From Pelosinus fermentans JBW45 (GTDB lineage Bacteria > Bacillota > Negativicutes > DSM-13327): a DNA stretch of 64,000 bases. Made by a program: the position numbers and the translations under genes. The stretch is from the NCBI RefSeq assembly GCF_000271665.2, contig NZ_CP010978.1, positions 3,378,501-3,442,500 on the forward strand, given 5' to 3'. Of the stretch, positions 1-8,182 are shown one piece after another; the first letter of the stretch is position 1, and every line of letters begins with the position of its first letter. Below the pieces are notes generated by a model, which was not told where the DNA came from, did not search any database, and saw only the letters and a list, made by a program, of their open reading frames with translations.

Positions 1-26
1 TTCTTTATCGATAAGGGTGAAATAAA

Positions 27-986
27 ATGAACATGGGAAAATACCGAAAAAGGAAAGGAGCGGGACTTACTGCTGTTCCCGGCATTCTAGTAGGAAACGC
101 TGAAGACAAGAGTGGCCGTACTGGATGCACGGTCATTCTCTGTCCGGCTGGGGCAGTTCCCGGCGTATCCGTAAGTGGAGGTGACCCCAGCACCCAGAAT
201 ACCGATGTCATCCGTCCTGGCACCGCAGAAAATCCTGTATATGGCGTTCTCCTCACCGGCGGCAGTGTGTTCGGGCTACCGGCGTCAGGCGGGGTGATGC
301 ACTGGCTTGTAGAACAAGGGATCGACGATGTACCTATTGTTCCTGCGGCGGTCATCTACGACCTTTCCTTTGCCGAAGGCTCACCCCCGCCTGATGCAGC
401 CCTCGCCTACGCCGCCTGCCAGGCGGCAAATGCGGGTCCTGTGCCGGAAGGAAATGTGGGCGCCGGGGCGGGAGCGACGGCGGGGAAAATCTACGGGAGG
501 CCGATGAAATCAGGACTGGGCACCGCCTCTCTTTGCATTCCCGGCGGCCCTGTGGTAGCAGCCCTAGCGGTGGTCAATCCCGTCGGAGATGTATGGTGTG
601 GAGATCGTATCGTCGTCGGGGCGCTAAATCCCGATGGAACCTTTGTCAATCAGACCCGGGCGATGCTGGCCGGTATACCGGCACCGAAGTCAAGCCAAAC
701 CAGGAACACTACAATCGCGCTAGTGGCTACCACCGCGCGGTTGACTAAGGCAGAGGCCAACCGGGTGGCAGAACTCGCCGAAGACGGAATGGCCCGGGCC
801 ATTTCACCCGATCATACGCAGTGGGACGGTGACACCATCTTCTGCCTCGCCCTGGGTTCATACACCAGCAACCTGACGAGCGACGAACTCGTCACACTGT
901 TGGGCACAGCCGCCGCGGTAGTGTTGGAGGAGGCCATAATCCGGGGGGCATTGGCGGCGCAAGAATCAAGAGCATACACCAAGTAG
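27..986 (+). CDS. P1-family (S58) N-terminal-nucleophile aminopeptidase/amidase
   Basis: The 319-residue protein belongs to the DmpA/NylC (MEROPS S58) family, whose members cleave themselves once to expose a catalytic Ser/Thr and then hydrolyse N-terminal amino acids, beta-peptides or nylon-type amides. Family signatures are visible: the TGGS stretch near residue 79, NVGAGAGAT near 143-151, and N227-T228-T229 followed by a DGMARAI..HT..DGDT block near 253-270. Self-cleavage is expected between N227 and T228 by analogy with NylC. The start is supported by AAGGGTGA upstream. The gene is visibly GC-rich, unlike the AT-rich genes that follow, which suggests horizontal acquisition. It converges with the next gene, ending 9 nt from it. 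Substrate cannot be read from sequence. Confidence 0.9.
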   Translation: MNMGKYRKRKGAGLTAVPGILVGNAEDKSGRTGCTVILCPAGAVPGVSVSGGDPSTQNTDVIRPGTAENPVYGVLLTGGSVFGLPASGGVMHWLVEQGIDDVPIVPAAVIYDLSFAEGSPPPDAALAYAACQAANAGPVPEGNVGAGAGATAGKIYGRPMKSGLGTASLCIPGGPVVAALAVVNPVGDVWCGDRIVVGALNPDGTFVNQTRAMLAGIPAPKSSQTRNTTIALVATTARLTKAEANRVAELAEDGMARAISPDHTQWDGDTIFCLALGSYTSNLTSDELVTLLGTAAAVVLEEAIIRGALAAQESRAYTK

Positions 987-994
987 GACCTCAA

Positions 995-1543
995 TCATTG
1001 CTCATTATCCTCTTGTCTTTCATGGTCTAGTGGTTTGGCTACTTCTGACTGTAAGATTTGCAAATTCTTTGTTCTCTCAGTTCTTTCATAACGAACGAAA
1101 ATACCTTCTTGCCACATTTGATAAGCATATACTAAAGCACCAACGGTAGTAGTAATTAATACATTTATAAAAGGAGTTATACCTACCTCATGAAAAATTC
1201 CTCTACTGCCAAGGAAATAGACATGAAAAAAATATATAAATCCAAAGTTTAGCACTACATCTATTATTATGTATTTCCGAAAGTTACCATAAACAAAGTG
1301 AAAAAGCCAGATAGTAGTGACGCAATTTAATCCGAAGATATGATAAGAAGGTGTCCTTAAAGGATAAGTTGTTTCTCCATAAATAAACCACCCTAGACTT
1401 TCCCCCATCTCTACAGCGAATACACTAGTAAGTGCAGAAAATAGAGCGACAGGCATAAAACGCTTTATCTCTTCTTTCTTCATAAAAAACAAAGTAAGCC
1501 ATGGCAGAAATAGCATAGACCACATTAATATCTGATTATTCAC
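995..1543 (-). CDS. CBO0543-type multipass membrane protein, function unknown
   Basis: A 182-residue protein with about five hydrophobic segments, aromatic-rich, ending in a charged tail (EVAKPLDHERQEDNEQ). The layout and the central GLNCVTTIWLFHF segment resemble the CBO0543 family of small Firmicute membrane proteins, which have no assigned function. The start is GTG: AGGAGG lies 7 nt upstream of it, and no upstream ATG fits. It is monocistronic by position. No catalytic motif or signal peptide is seen. Confidence 0.7.
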   Translation of the reverse strand: MNNQILMWSMLFLPWLTLFFMKKEEIKRFMPVALFSALTSVFAVEMGESLGWFIYGETTYPLRTPSYHIFGLNCVTTIWLFHFVYGNFRKYIIIDVVLNFGFIYFFHVYFLGSRGIFHEVGITPFINVLITTTVGALVYAYQMWQEGIFVRYERTERTKNLQILQSEVAKPLDHERQEDNEQ

Positions 1544-1718
1544 AGCAAGACCTCCTGTAGTTATATTTACTCATGTAGTTTTACCTGATAAGAGTAGATA
1601 TACACCTATAAATGAGCATAATTCTAACAAACATTTACATTCAGCAAGATATAGCTCGCCTAGGCGGTAAACCAAATAAAATTGGCAGTTCACGGTAACT
1701 AGGAGGATTTGTTACTCA

Positions 1719-1757
1719 AAGATAACCCAAAGTCTTATAAGGACTTTGGGTTATCTT
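1719..1757 (-). terminator. Rho-independent terminator hairpin
   Basis: Sixteen-base arms (1719-1734 and 1742-1757) flank a 7-nt loop, with a short T run on either side. It lies downstream of the NmrA-like gene. The stem resembles the terminators at 3894-3937 and 5484-5526, each of which also sits next to sspF sequence. Confidence 0.75.
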
Positions 1758-1763
1758 CTTTAC

Positions 1764-1811
1764 CTATTCAAAATTTTGATGTGCACCATAAGCTTTTGCT
1801 TCACGCGTGTT
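1764..1811 (-). pseudogene. Possible remnant of the 3' end of an sspF gene
   Basis: Read on the minus strand this stretch encodes REAKAYGAHQNFE followed by a stop, close to the C-terminus of the intact SspF-like protein at 5530-5730 (EEAKANGEIHQNAK). It lies between the NmrA-like gene's stop and a terminator of the same type that follows intact sspF. The match is short, so this is a probable remnant and not a certain one. Confidence 0.4.
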
Positions 1812-1816
1812 GTGAT

Positions 1817-2776
1817 TTATCTTAATCCCCAATAGCTACTTACTTTTTCTTTCCATACATAGCTGTATTTATCTACTAGGTCACAAGCACGCAATGGTCT
1901 TCTACCTGTCAATTTTTCAACTGTATCTGTTATAATTGCCATTAAACCATCTCTAATACTTGATTCGTTAGTTACCATGTCATTACTGCACCATGGAACA
2001 GGTGATTTTGAATAATCTCCATGTGAATCACGAGGAATATATATTAAATCCAAATATTTATAAAATTCATCATTATTAACTATCACATATTCATAATCAA
2101 TACCTGATGCTTCATTAATCATCTTACAGATTTCACGCTGGCTGATCAATTCTCCACCCGTTACATCATAGTCCTTATTATGCTCTCCTTTACCTAATAA
2201 TAATGCAGCAGCAACACGAGCACTATCATCTTTTGCAATAAATGTTGCTTTTCCATCACTTGCTGTAGTTATCCACTTGTTGTCGCTTATGTTAGCTAGC
2301 ATAACAGAATTCGTTAAGTAGTTTTCCATATAAAGGTTATTTCTCATAATATTATAATCTACGCCAGTCTCTCGTAAATATTTTTCTGTTTCTGTATGAT
2401 CTGGCAATACATATTGAGTGTACCCTTCACGATTAGCACCTAAGAATGATGTGTATGTAATATGGCTTACCCCAGCTGCAATAGCAGCATCAATTACATT
2501 TTTATGTTGCTGTACACGTTCTGGTCCAATAATTACACCAGATACAATATAAATACGATCTCCGCCTTTAAAGGCTTCTGTCATTTGCTCCTTGTTATCA
2601 TAGTTTGCTTCTCTCAATGCAACACCTTGTTTTTCCCAAGCCTCTGCCTTCTCTTTTGATAACCGATTTAAAAGGGGACATGTAAAGATTAATTGTTCTC
2701 CTGATACCTCATTCAGTATGTTAGCTGCTACTCTTCCACCTAATTGCCCATCTGCTCCTGTAACAATATAGCGCAT
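1817..2776 (-). CDS. NmrA-like / atypical SDR NAD(P)H-binding oxidoreductase
   Basis: A 319-residue Rossmann-fold protein of the NmrA/QOR2-like atypical SDR group. The N-terminal VTGADGQLGG (residues 4-13) is the nucleotide-binding glycine motif, and the YIVSGV and ITYTSFLGAN strands follow at the expected spacing. Such proteins bind NAD(P)H and act as quinone or nitroreductase-type reductases or as redox-sensing regulators; the sequence does not settle which. AGGAGG precedes the ATG. It is divergent from a LysR-type gene across about 196 nt, the usual arrangement for a LysR target, so regulation by that protein is likely. Confidence 0.85.
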   Translation of the reverse strand: MRYIVTGADGQLGGRVAANILNEVSGEQLIFTCPLLNRLSKEKAEAWEKQGVALREANYDNKEQMTEAFKGGDRIYIVSGVIIGPERVQQHKNVIDAAIAAGVSHITYTSFLGANREGYTQYVLPDHTETEKYLRETGVDYNIMRNNLYMENYLTNSVMLANISDNKWITTASDGKATFIAKDDSARVAAALLLGKGEHNKDYDVTGGELISQREICKMINEASGIDYEYVIVNNDEFYKYLDLIYIPRDSHGDYSKSPVPWCSNDMVTNESSIRDGLMAIITDTVEKLTGRRPLRACDLVDKYSYVWKEKVSSYWGLR

Positions 2777-2972
2777 ATTTTTCCCTCCTGCCTATTTTTT
2801 ATTAAAGATATTAAACAAATAATGCAATAAGTTACTAATTGAGCTTAAACCATTATAGTATAATAACTCTCCCTTTATTTATTACTAATCTTAACGCTTT
2901 TCTGTTTGGAACGGAAATTGAAATATGTTATTATTAATAAACAATTTCTATAAGTACAGGAGGACAGTCAAC

Positions 2973-3857
2973 ATGCATATTAAACAACTCGGATGTTTTG
3001 TTCATCTAGCTGAAACTCTTAATTTTTCCAGAACTGCAGAATCTTTATATATCACTCAACCTACTGTTACCCATCAGATTAATACTCTGGAAGATGAACT
3101 TAAATTAAAATTATTTATTAGAACAAAGAGAAAAGTAGAACTTACCCCAGCAGGGATTTCCTTCTATAATGATATAAAAGATATTCTAACAAGAACAAAC
3201 ATAGCAATAGCAAAAGCAAAAAACTACTCTAAGGCATTTGAATCTAATTTATCAGTTTGTTATGACGGAAATATCGAGGTAAAATACCTTCCAAATATAT
3301 TAGATACCTGCAGGGAAAGATATCCTCACGTACATTTTTATTTAAAAATAGCTGATTATAAAGAAAAAAGAAATCTATTTACAAATTATAATTTCGATTT
3401 GATTTTTACTGTCAAAGAAAGTATTGAAGATTTATCAGAGGTTGGTTACGCAGAACTTTTTATTGGAAGATTTGTCTGTGTGGTACCTAAAGACCATCCA
3501 TTATCTTGCAAAACTATTATTAAAATGGCTGAATTACAGGATCAGTCCCTTATTCTACTAGATCCTTTAAAATGTCCCTCTGAAATGGCACGTGTACAAA
3601 AGGATATCCAGATAAAATGCCCTAATGCCACTGTTTATTTTGGTGACAGTGCCCTCATCGCTTATACCATGATTAAAGGAAGACTGGGCATAGCGGTGAT
3701 GCCAAACTTTGTATGTCCAGAAGATTCTCAACTATCCATCATTCCCCTGGATGTAAGAAATTTAATTTCTTATGGAATTGCATGGCATAAGAACAATGAA
3801 AGGAATGAAATAAAAGGTTTCGTTGAAATTACGAAGCAAATTTACAAAACATCATAA
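2973..3857 (+). CDS. LysR-family transcriptional regulator
   Basis: A 294-residue LysR regulator. It has an N-terminal winged helix (FVHLAETLNFSRTAESLYITQPTVTHQINTLE, abridged positions 8-40) and a periplasmic-binding-protein-like effector domain from about residue 90. I chose the ATG at 2973 because CAGGAGGAC lies just upstream and because the LysR fold begins immediately; an upstream in-frame ATG at 2925 has no ribosome-binding site. It is transcribed away from the NmrA-like oxidoreductase and is its likely regulator. The inducer is unknown. Confidence 0.9.
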   Translation: MHIKQLGCFVHLAETLNFSRTAESLYITQPTVTHQINTLEDELKLKLFIRTKRKVELTPAGISFYNDIKDILTRTNIAIAKAKNYSKAFESNLSVCYDGNIEVKYLPNILDTCRERYPHVHFYLKIADYKEKRNLFTNYNFDLIFTVKESIEDLSEVGYAELFIGRFVCVVPKDHPLSCKTIIKMAELQDQSLILLDPLKCPSEMARVQKDIQIKCPNATVYFGDSALIAYTMIKGRLGIAVMPNFVCPEDSQLSIIPLDVRNLISYGIAWHKNNERNEIKGFVEITKQIYKTS

Positions 3858-3893
3858 AGGAAATCTCCAAAAACTAGATTTCAATCCCACATA

Positions 3894-3937
3894 AAAAGAT
3901 AATCCGAAGTCCTGATAGACTTCGGATTATCTTTTTT
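3894..3937 (+). terminator. Rho-independent terminator shared by lysR and the sspF remnant
   Basis: Fourteen-base arms (3898-3911, 3918-3931) are flanked by A and T runs on both sides, so it can work in either direction. It is nearly identical to the terminator after intact sspF at 5484-5526. Confidence 0.85.
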
Positions 3938-3943
3938 AAAAAT

Positions 3944-4062
3944 TTTTAGCGTTTTAATGCATTTCTCCATTAGCCTTAGTTTCTTCCGTTATCGCCTGTT
4001 TGCCACGTTTAATCGCTTCTCTAACCATGGAGCCAACTTCCCTGTCGTTACATCGCTCCAAC
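3944..4062 (-). pseudogene. Truncated, frameshifted copy of sspF
   Basis: On the minus strand the DNA encodes WSDVTTG, then after a one-base deletion GSMVREAIKRG..AITEETKANGEMH. It aligns with the second half of the intact SspF-like protein at 5530-5730. The first half is absent, the frame is broken, and a CAA-to-TAA change ends it early. The copy carries the same downstream terminator, so gene and terminator were duplicated together and the copy then decayed. Confidence 0.8.
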
Positions 4063-4092
4063 GAGATGTATCTGAATAACTCTTTTCTTAAA

Positions 4093-4899
4093 TTACTCTT
4101 CTTCAACCCTCGTTATCCATTCATCAACTAAACAGTTAAATACTTCTACTTGTTCCAACTGCAAATTATGTCCTGCTTTATCTAATACAGCAAAAGTTGC
4201 CCTTGGATAGTTATCCAATATGCTCCATGTATCTTTATAGCCAACACTGGCATCTTGCCGCCCTAAGAGAAATAGGGTAGGTTTGGTAAAGGTCTCGTTC
4301 AGTGTATCTTCAAAAGAAAACTTTGCCTTAAGCTTTCGTAGAAAGCCAAAATCCGCCAAGTTTATACCAGATAAAATTTCATCCCGATATCTCCGCCAAA
4401 TGTCCACATTTTGCACAACATGCATCGCATCAAATGCTTTGGCATCCAGTGGGTCCAGCTTTGCCAGCAAATCGTCATCTCTTTTTAAAACAACATGTGA
4501 CGGAACATCTCTGTTTTCCTTCCCATCCAAAATCTTCGGACATAATAAAAACAGTCCATCAATCCGATGAGCCAGCTTATAAACGATTCCTCTGGATAAA
4601 TATCCACCATAGGATTCACCTGCAAGTAAAAAATTTTCACCAGGAATGGTCATGTCTATAAAATCCAAAAGAATATCCAGAACAACATCCGAACTGTTCA
4701 CCCAGTCTTTACCCTTTGTTTTTCCCATACCTGGCAAGTCGATGTATATCCTTTTGTACCCAACCCTTTTTTCAAAAACAGGTTCCATACATCCCGTCAT
4801 TAATCTGTGATCTGGAGAGTAACCATGCAACATAATTACTGGTTTACCATCACCATATACTTCATAATTTACTGCTACATCTTTCACACTACATTTCAT
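4093..4899 (-). CDS. Alpha/beta-hydrolase
   Basis: A 268-residue alpha/beta-hydrolase-fold enzyme. The oxyanion region (VIMLHGYSPDHR), the nucleophile elbow GESYGG, an acid strand (LFLLGRQDAS) and a late histidine (DKAGHNLQLEQ) supply the full Ser-Asp-His set. It has no signal peptide, so it is cytoplasmic. It lies 62 nt downstream of a MarR-family gene on the same strand, and a near-palindromic copy of that gene's putative operator sits just upstream of its ribosome-binding site (AAAGGAGAG). The pair may respond to a small toxic or aromatic compound. The substrate is not predictable. Confidence 0.88.
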   Translation of the reverse strand: MKCSVKDVAVNYEVYGDGKPVIMLHGYSPDHRLMTGCMEPVFEKRVGYKRIYIDLPGMGKTKGKDWVNSSDVVLDILLDFIDMTIPGENFLLAGESYGGYLSRGIVYKLAHRIDGLFLLCPKILDGKENRDVPSHVVLKRDDDLLAKLDPLDAKAFDAMHVVQNVDIWRRYRDEILSGINLADFGFLRKLKAKFSFEDTLNETFTKPTLFLLGRQDASVGYKDTWSILDNYPRATFAVLDKAGHNLQLEQVEVFNCLVDEWITRVEEE

Positions 4900-4919
4900 T
4901 CTTTTTCTCTCCTTTATTA

Positions 4920-4931
4920 TTAGACATCTAA
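4920..4931. promoter_or_regulatory. Second putative MarR operator
   Basis: TTAGACATCTAA differs by one base from the perfect palindrome at 5404-5415. It lies about 20 nt upstream of the hydrolase start. Two matching sites, one in front of each gene of the pair, argue for a real operator. Confidence 0.5.
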
Positions 4932-4961
4932 CTATATGGCTAATAAATACTCATTTAAAGA

Positions 4962-5390
4962 TTATTCATCTAGATTTCGATTTATTTTTCCTAATACTGC
5001 TTCAATAAATTCAGCTTCTTTGTCTGATAAATCTTTATACACAATAGCATTCATCTTTTCGGAAATCTCCATAAAACTAGGTTTCAATCCTAATCCCTTC
5101 TCTGTTAATTCAACAAATGTAACTCGACTATCCTCATTACTTTTTATTTTGGTTACATAACCAAAATCTACAAGCTTATCAATTAATACAGTCACTGTTG
5201 GTTTTGTTCTATGTATTTTTTCGGCTAAATCCTTCATAGTATACTTCTCACCATTGAGGAGATTCACCAAAATATCCCCATGAGAAGGAACGATACCATC
5301 AATCCCATGAGCTTCAAGTTCTCGGATAATAAGCCTGTGCGCTTTTTCTGTGATTCGGCTCGCAAGAGCAATTACGTTTTTGTGTTTCAT
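4962..5390 (-). CDS. MarR-family transcriptional regulator
   Basis: A 142-residue MarR-type winged-helix dimer. The recognition region MKDLAEKIHRTKPTVTVLIDKLVDFGYV and the wing (KSNEDSRVTFVELTEKG) are plain. MarR proteins usually repress their own operon and let go on binding a small ligand. A perfect 12-bp palindrome lies immediately upstream (5404-5415) and a near-copy before the next gene, consistent with autoregulation together with the downstream hydrolase. No strong ribosome-binding site is obvious before the ATG. Confidence 0.9.
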   Translation of the reverse strand: MKHKNVIALASRITEKAHRLIIRELEAHGIDGIVPSHGDILVNLLNGEKYTMKDLAEKIHRTKPTVTVLIDKLVDFGYVTKIKSNEDSRVTFVELTEKGLGLKPSFMEISEKMNAIVYKDLSDKEAEFIEAVLGKINRNLDE

Positions 5391-5403
5391 AATTTTATTT
5401 TAA

Positions 5404-5415
5404 TTAGATATCTAA
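5404..5415. promoter_or_regulatory. Putative MarR operator (perfect palindrome)
   Basis: TTAGATATCTAA is a perfect 12-bp palindrome 14 nt upstream of the MarR start, where a repressor would block the promoter. A one-mismatch copy lies at 4920-4931. Confidence 0.55.
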
Positions 5416-5483
5416 CGATTGTCAAGTATAGTAATCAAATAACTTCCATCCTATTTTTACTGTTATGGCACCAATAGCGCAAA

Positions 5484-5526
5484 AAAGATAATCCGAAGTC
5501 CTTGTAGAGCTTCGGATTATCTTTTT
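5484..5526 (-). terminator. Rho-independent terminator of sspF
   Basis: Twelve-base arms (5487-5498, 5510-5521) with A/T runs on both sides. It follows the sspF stop directly and is the parent type of the related hairpins at 1719-1757 and 3894-3937. Confidence 0.88.
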
Positions 5527-5529
5527 AAA

Positions 5530-5730
5530 TTATTTAGCGTTTTGATGTATTTCTCCATTAGCCTTAGCTTCTTCCGCCATCACTTGCTCACCGCGTTTTA
5601 TAGCCTCACGTACCATAGATCCGACTTCACCGGTAGTAACATCGCTCCAATCGTGGTCTTCAACTTTTTCCCCAAAACCAAGATCATGAGCTAATTTATA
5701 TTTCGATTCTTCTGACATAACTTTTCCCAT
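5530..5730 (-). CDS. sspF: SspF-like alpha/beta-type small acid-soluble spore protein
   Basis: A 66-residue protein matching the Bacillus SspF pattern: MSEESKYKLAHDLGF, a tryptophan before the second block (HDWSDV), and GSMVREAIKRGEQVMAEE. These proteins coat forespore DNA, protect it and are degraded at germination, so the gene marks an endospore former. GGAGGTGG precedes the ATG. It is a single gene with its own terminator. Two degenerate copies of its 3' half occur at 3944-4062 and, less surely, 1764-1811. Confidence 0.85.
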   Translation of the reverse strand: MGKVMSEESKYKLAHDLGFGEKVEDHDWSDVTTGEVGSMVREAIKRGEQVMAEEAKANGEIHQNAK

Positions 5731-5860
5731 TACGCCACCTCCAGTAATGATTTTTGGAAGCCTATATATATTATTTGCCGATATATTGAAAGCTATTCAT
5801 TTTAAAAAAGGTTATTCAGTTACTTCACACTAATGAGGTGTTATGCTACTGCTGCTGTTA

Positions 5861-6748
5861 TTATCTATTCTCTAACTTGTCTTTCGGCCTTCTCAGAGGC
5901 TCTATCTCAAACTGGCAATTACAAGCACCAATAGTAATTCCAGGCTTGTTTTTACCATGAAAATCACTTCCGCAGGTAATGAAAAGGCTTTCTTCTGTTG
6001 CTTTTTTATAAAAAAATTCGATCTGACCGGGAGTGTGGTAATTGCTAAAAACCTCTATACCCATAACCCCTTCTTGAATGATGTCATCAAGCATATCCAT
6101 CTTGTCTTTTAAGTTATCACCAGGATGCGCAATAATAGGAATACCATTACTATTTTTCACTAGCTCTATTGCCTCTTTCAGCTGCAAATACTGCAACGGA
6201 ACATGCGCAATTTTGCCTTGAGCGAAAAAATCCCGATAAAAATTTAGATAGGGCATATCACTCCTTTCGCCACCTTCTAAATATGGTCTCAACATAGGGT
6301 TTTTCTTAGCATTTTCTTTGTGAAGCAGGACTTCGCCAATCAATTCGCCACACGGTACTTTACCAGCAGCTTCCTTCAATATTTCATCTTCATCAGCAAC
6401 AATTCCAGCAGCTCTTAATTTACGAATCATTTTAGGAAAGGCCGCCATCTCCTGATTATATAAGTTTTCTTCCAGATCGATAAATTCTTTTCTCTTCCAG
6501 TCAATAAAATAGCCTAATAAATGAAGATTAACGGAATGATACGAGCAATCAATTTCAATACCGGGAATTACGTCTATATTCAACTGATTCCCATAATGAA
6601 TTGCAGCTTCTATGCCTTTCACACTATTATGATCCGTTATGGCAATCGTGTTCAACCCCTGTCTTTTACTAATGTCCAAAATTTCTTGGACTTCCAATTC
6701 ACCATCGGCACTATGATTGGAATGAATATGCAAATCAATTTTATTCAT
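5861..6748 (-). CDS. PHP-domain metal-dependent phosphoesterase
   Basis: A 295-residue PHP-family hydrolase, like the TrpH/YciV group that removes phosphates from nucleotides such as 3',5'-bisphosphates. The metal-binding DLHIHSNHSADGEL at the N-terminus, AITDHNSV, PGIEIDCS, IIAHPGD, and GSDFHGK near the C-terminus are the five expected metal-ligand blocks. I placed the start at 6748 because AAGGAGTGG lies ahead and the PHP fold starts at once; the in-frame upstream extension has no ribosome-binding site. It stands alone. The exact substrate is not determined by sequence. Confidence 0.88.
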   Translation of the reverse strand: MNKIDLHIHSNHSADGELEVQEILDISKRQGLNTIAITDHNSVKGIEAAIHYGNQLNIDVIPGIEIDCSYHSVNLHLLGYFIDWKRKEFIDLEENLYNQEMAAFPKMIRKLRAAGIVADEDEILKEAAGKVPCGELIGEVLLHKENAKKNPMLRPYLEGGERSDMPYLNFYRDFFAQGKIAHVPLQYLQLKEAIELVKNSNGIPIIAHPGDNLKDKMDMLDDIIQEGVMGIEVFSNYHTPGQIEFFYKKATEESLFITCGSDFHGKNKPGITIGACNCQFEIEPLRRPKDKLENR

Positions 6749-6887
6749 CAAAACCCACTCCTTTTTCCAAATATATCTTACCGTTAGACTCAAGATAACC
6801 CACTGGTTTTAGATAAAAGGTTATAATCATATTTTGATACTCTTTTCCTACCTGAACAGAGTGAATTTACAAAATGTTACAGCCGCG

Positions 6888-8111
6888 TTATGATTTAGCG
6901 ACAACACGCGAACTGGCTGCCACAATTAGCAGCATTGCGGCGACAATCAAAAAAGCGAAGGAAAGACTCGTTATATGAGCAATAGCACCAATGAGTGCCG
7001 GCCCCACCAGAATACCTGAATAACCAAGAGTAGTAACAGCTGATACTGCCAAGTTTGCCGGCATAACTTTCTGTCGGCCTAGTACGGAATACAATACTGG
7101 CACAATATTGGAGGCCCCTAACCCGACTAGCCCAAAACCAATAAGAGAGGCGATCCAAGTTGGAATGAATATAGCAATGGCAATTCCTGAAGCTGCGCAG
7201 ATTCCCCCGAATATAAGTATCTGTTTTCCTCCAAATTTTTGAACAATACGATCACCACTTAACCTGCCTATCATCATCGTGACTGAAAACAAGGAGTAAC
7301 CAAGTCCCGCTTGAGAAAAATCAACCCCTCTCAGAGAAGTCAAAAATACGGCACTCCAATCCAACATTGATCCTTCTGCAAGAAAAACAATGAAGCATAA
7401 AAATCCTATGAAAAGGACAATTCCTTTAGGAAGAACAAACAGCGGTCCATCCTTCTCTTCCGTTCCATATGGCAGCAAGTGCCTTCCGAACGTTAATAAG
7501 AGTCCTACAATCACCACTATGACACATAATACCGCTACTAGTGGTGATACACCCATCCAAAGAAGACCACTAACACCACCTGCTCCAACAAAACCACCAA
7601 CACTCCACAGCCCATGAAATCCAGACATCATTGCTTTACCACTGGCTTTCTCGACAATCACAGCCTGGATATTGACTACCACATCGACAGCACCAATAGC
7701 AGCACCGAAGATCAGCAGTACAATCACGAGTGCTGGAACGCTTGCGGCTATCGCAAGAAATGGTAAAGAAGCACATATAAGTACAGTAGCAGCCCCAATC
7801 ATTAACCGACAACCAAAACGCGCAGCAAGTGCACCAGCAATGGGCATAGTAATAATAGATCCTGCTCCTAAACACAGCAAAAGAAGTCCCAGAACACCCT
7901 CATCAATACCAAGACGCTCCTTAGCATAGGGAATAAGAGGTGCCCATGCTGCGATCCCGAATCCAGCAATAAAAAATGCTACCCGTGTGGAAATCTGCTG
8001 CAACGGACCTGGTACAGGATACTTAGAAAATGAGCAGTCACCTGACTGCCCTTTGGACTCATTTTTAGTCAGGGCACGCTGAACTATAAAGCTCTCATTC
8101 ATTTTATCCAT
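6888..8111 (-). CDS. Major facilitator superfamily transporter, FucP-like
   Basis: A 407-residue protein with 12 hydrophobic segments and the MFS loop signatures (AARFGCRLMIG; later RLSGDRIVQKFGGK). The overall pattern resembles the fucose-permease/YbjJ-like branch. It lies 71 nt downstream of a ROK-family regulator on the same strand, which points to uptake or export of a sugar or sugar-like compound under that regulator. AGGTGGT precedes the ATG. The substrate is inferred only from this neighbour. Confidence 0.88.
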   Translation of the reverse strand: MDKMNESFIVQRALTKNESKGQSGDCSFSKYPVPGPLQQISTRVAFFIAGFGIAAWAPLIPYAKERLGIDEGVLGLLLLCLGAGSIITMPIAGALAARFGCRLMIGAATVLICASLPFLAIAASVPALVIVLLIFGAAIGAVDVVVNIQAVIVEKASGKAMMSGFHGLWSVGGFVGAGGVSGLLWMGVSPLVAVLCVIVVIVGLLLTFGRHLLPYGTEEKDGPLFVLPKGIVLFIGFLCFIVFLAEGSMLDWSAVFLTSLRGVDFSQAGLGYSLFSVTMMIGRLSGDRIVQKFGGKQILIFGGICAASGIAIAIFIPTWIASLIGFGLVGLGASNIVPVLYSVLGRQKVMPANLAVSAVTTLGYSGILVGPALIGAIAHITSLSFAFLIVAAMLLIVAASSRVVAKS

Positions 8112-8182
8112 TTAATTACCACCTATCATATGAATTAAAATACCTAAGCTTCATCACGTTAAAATTCCTTACATTCTTTTTT

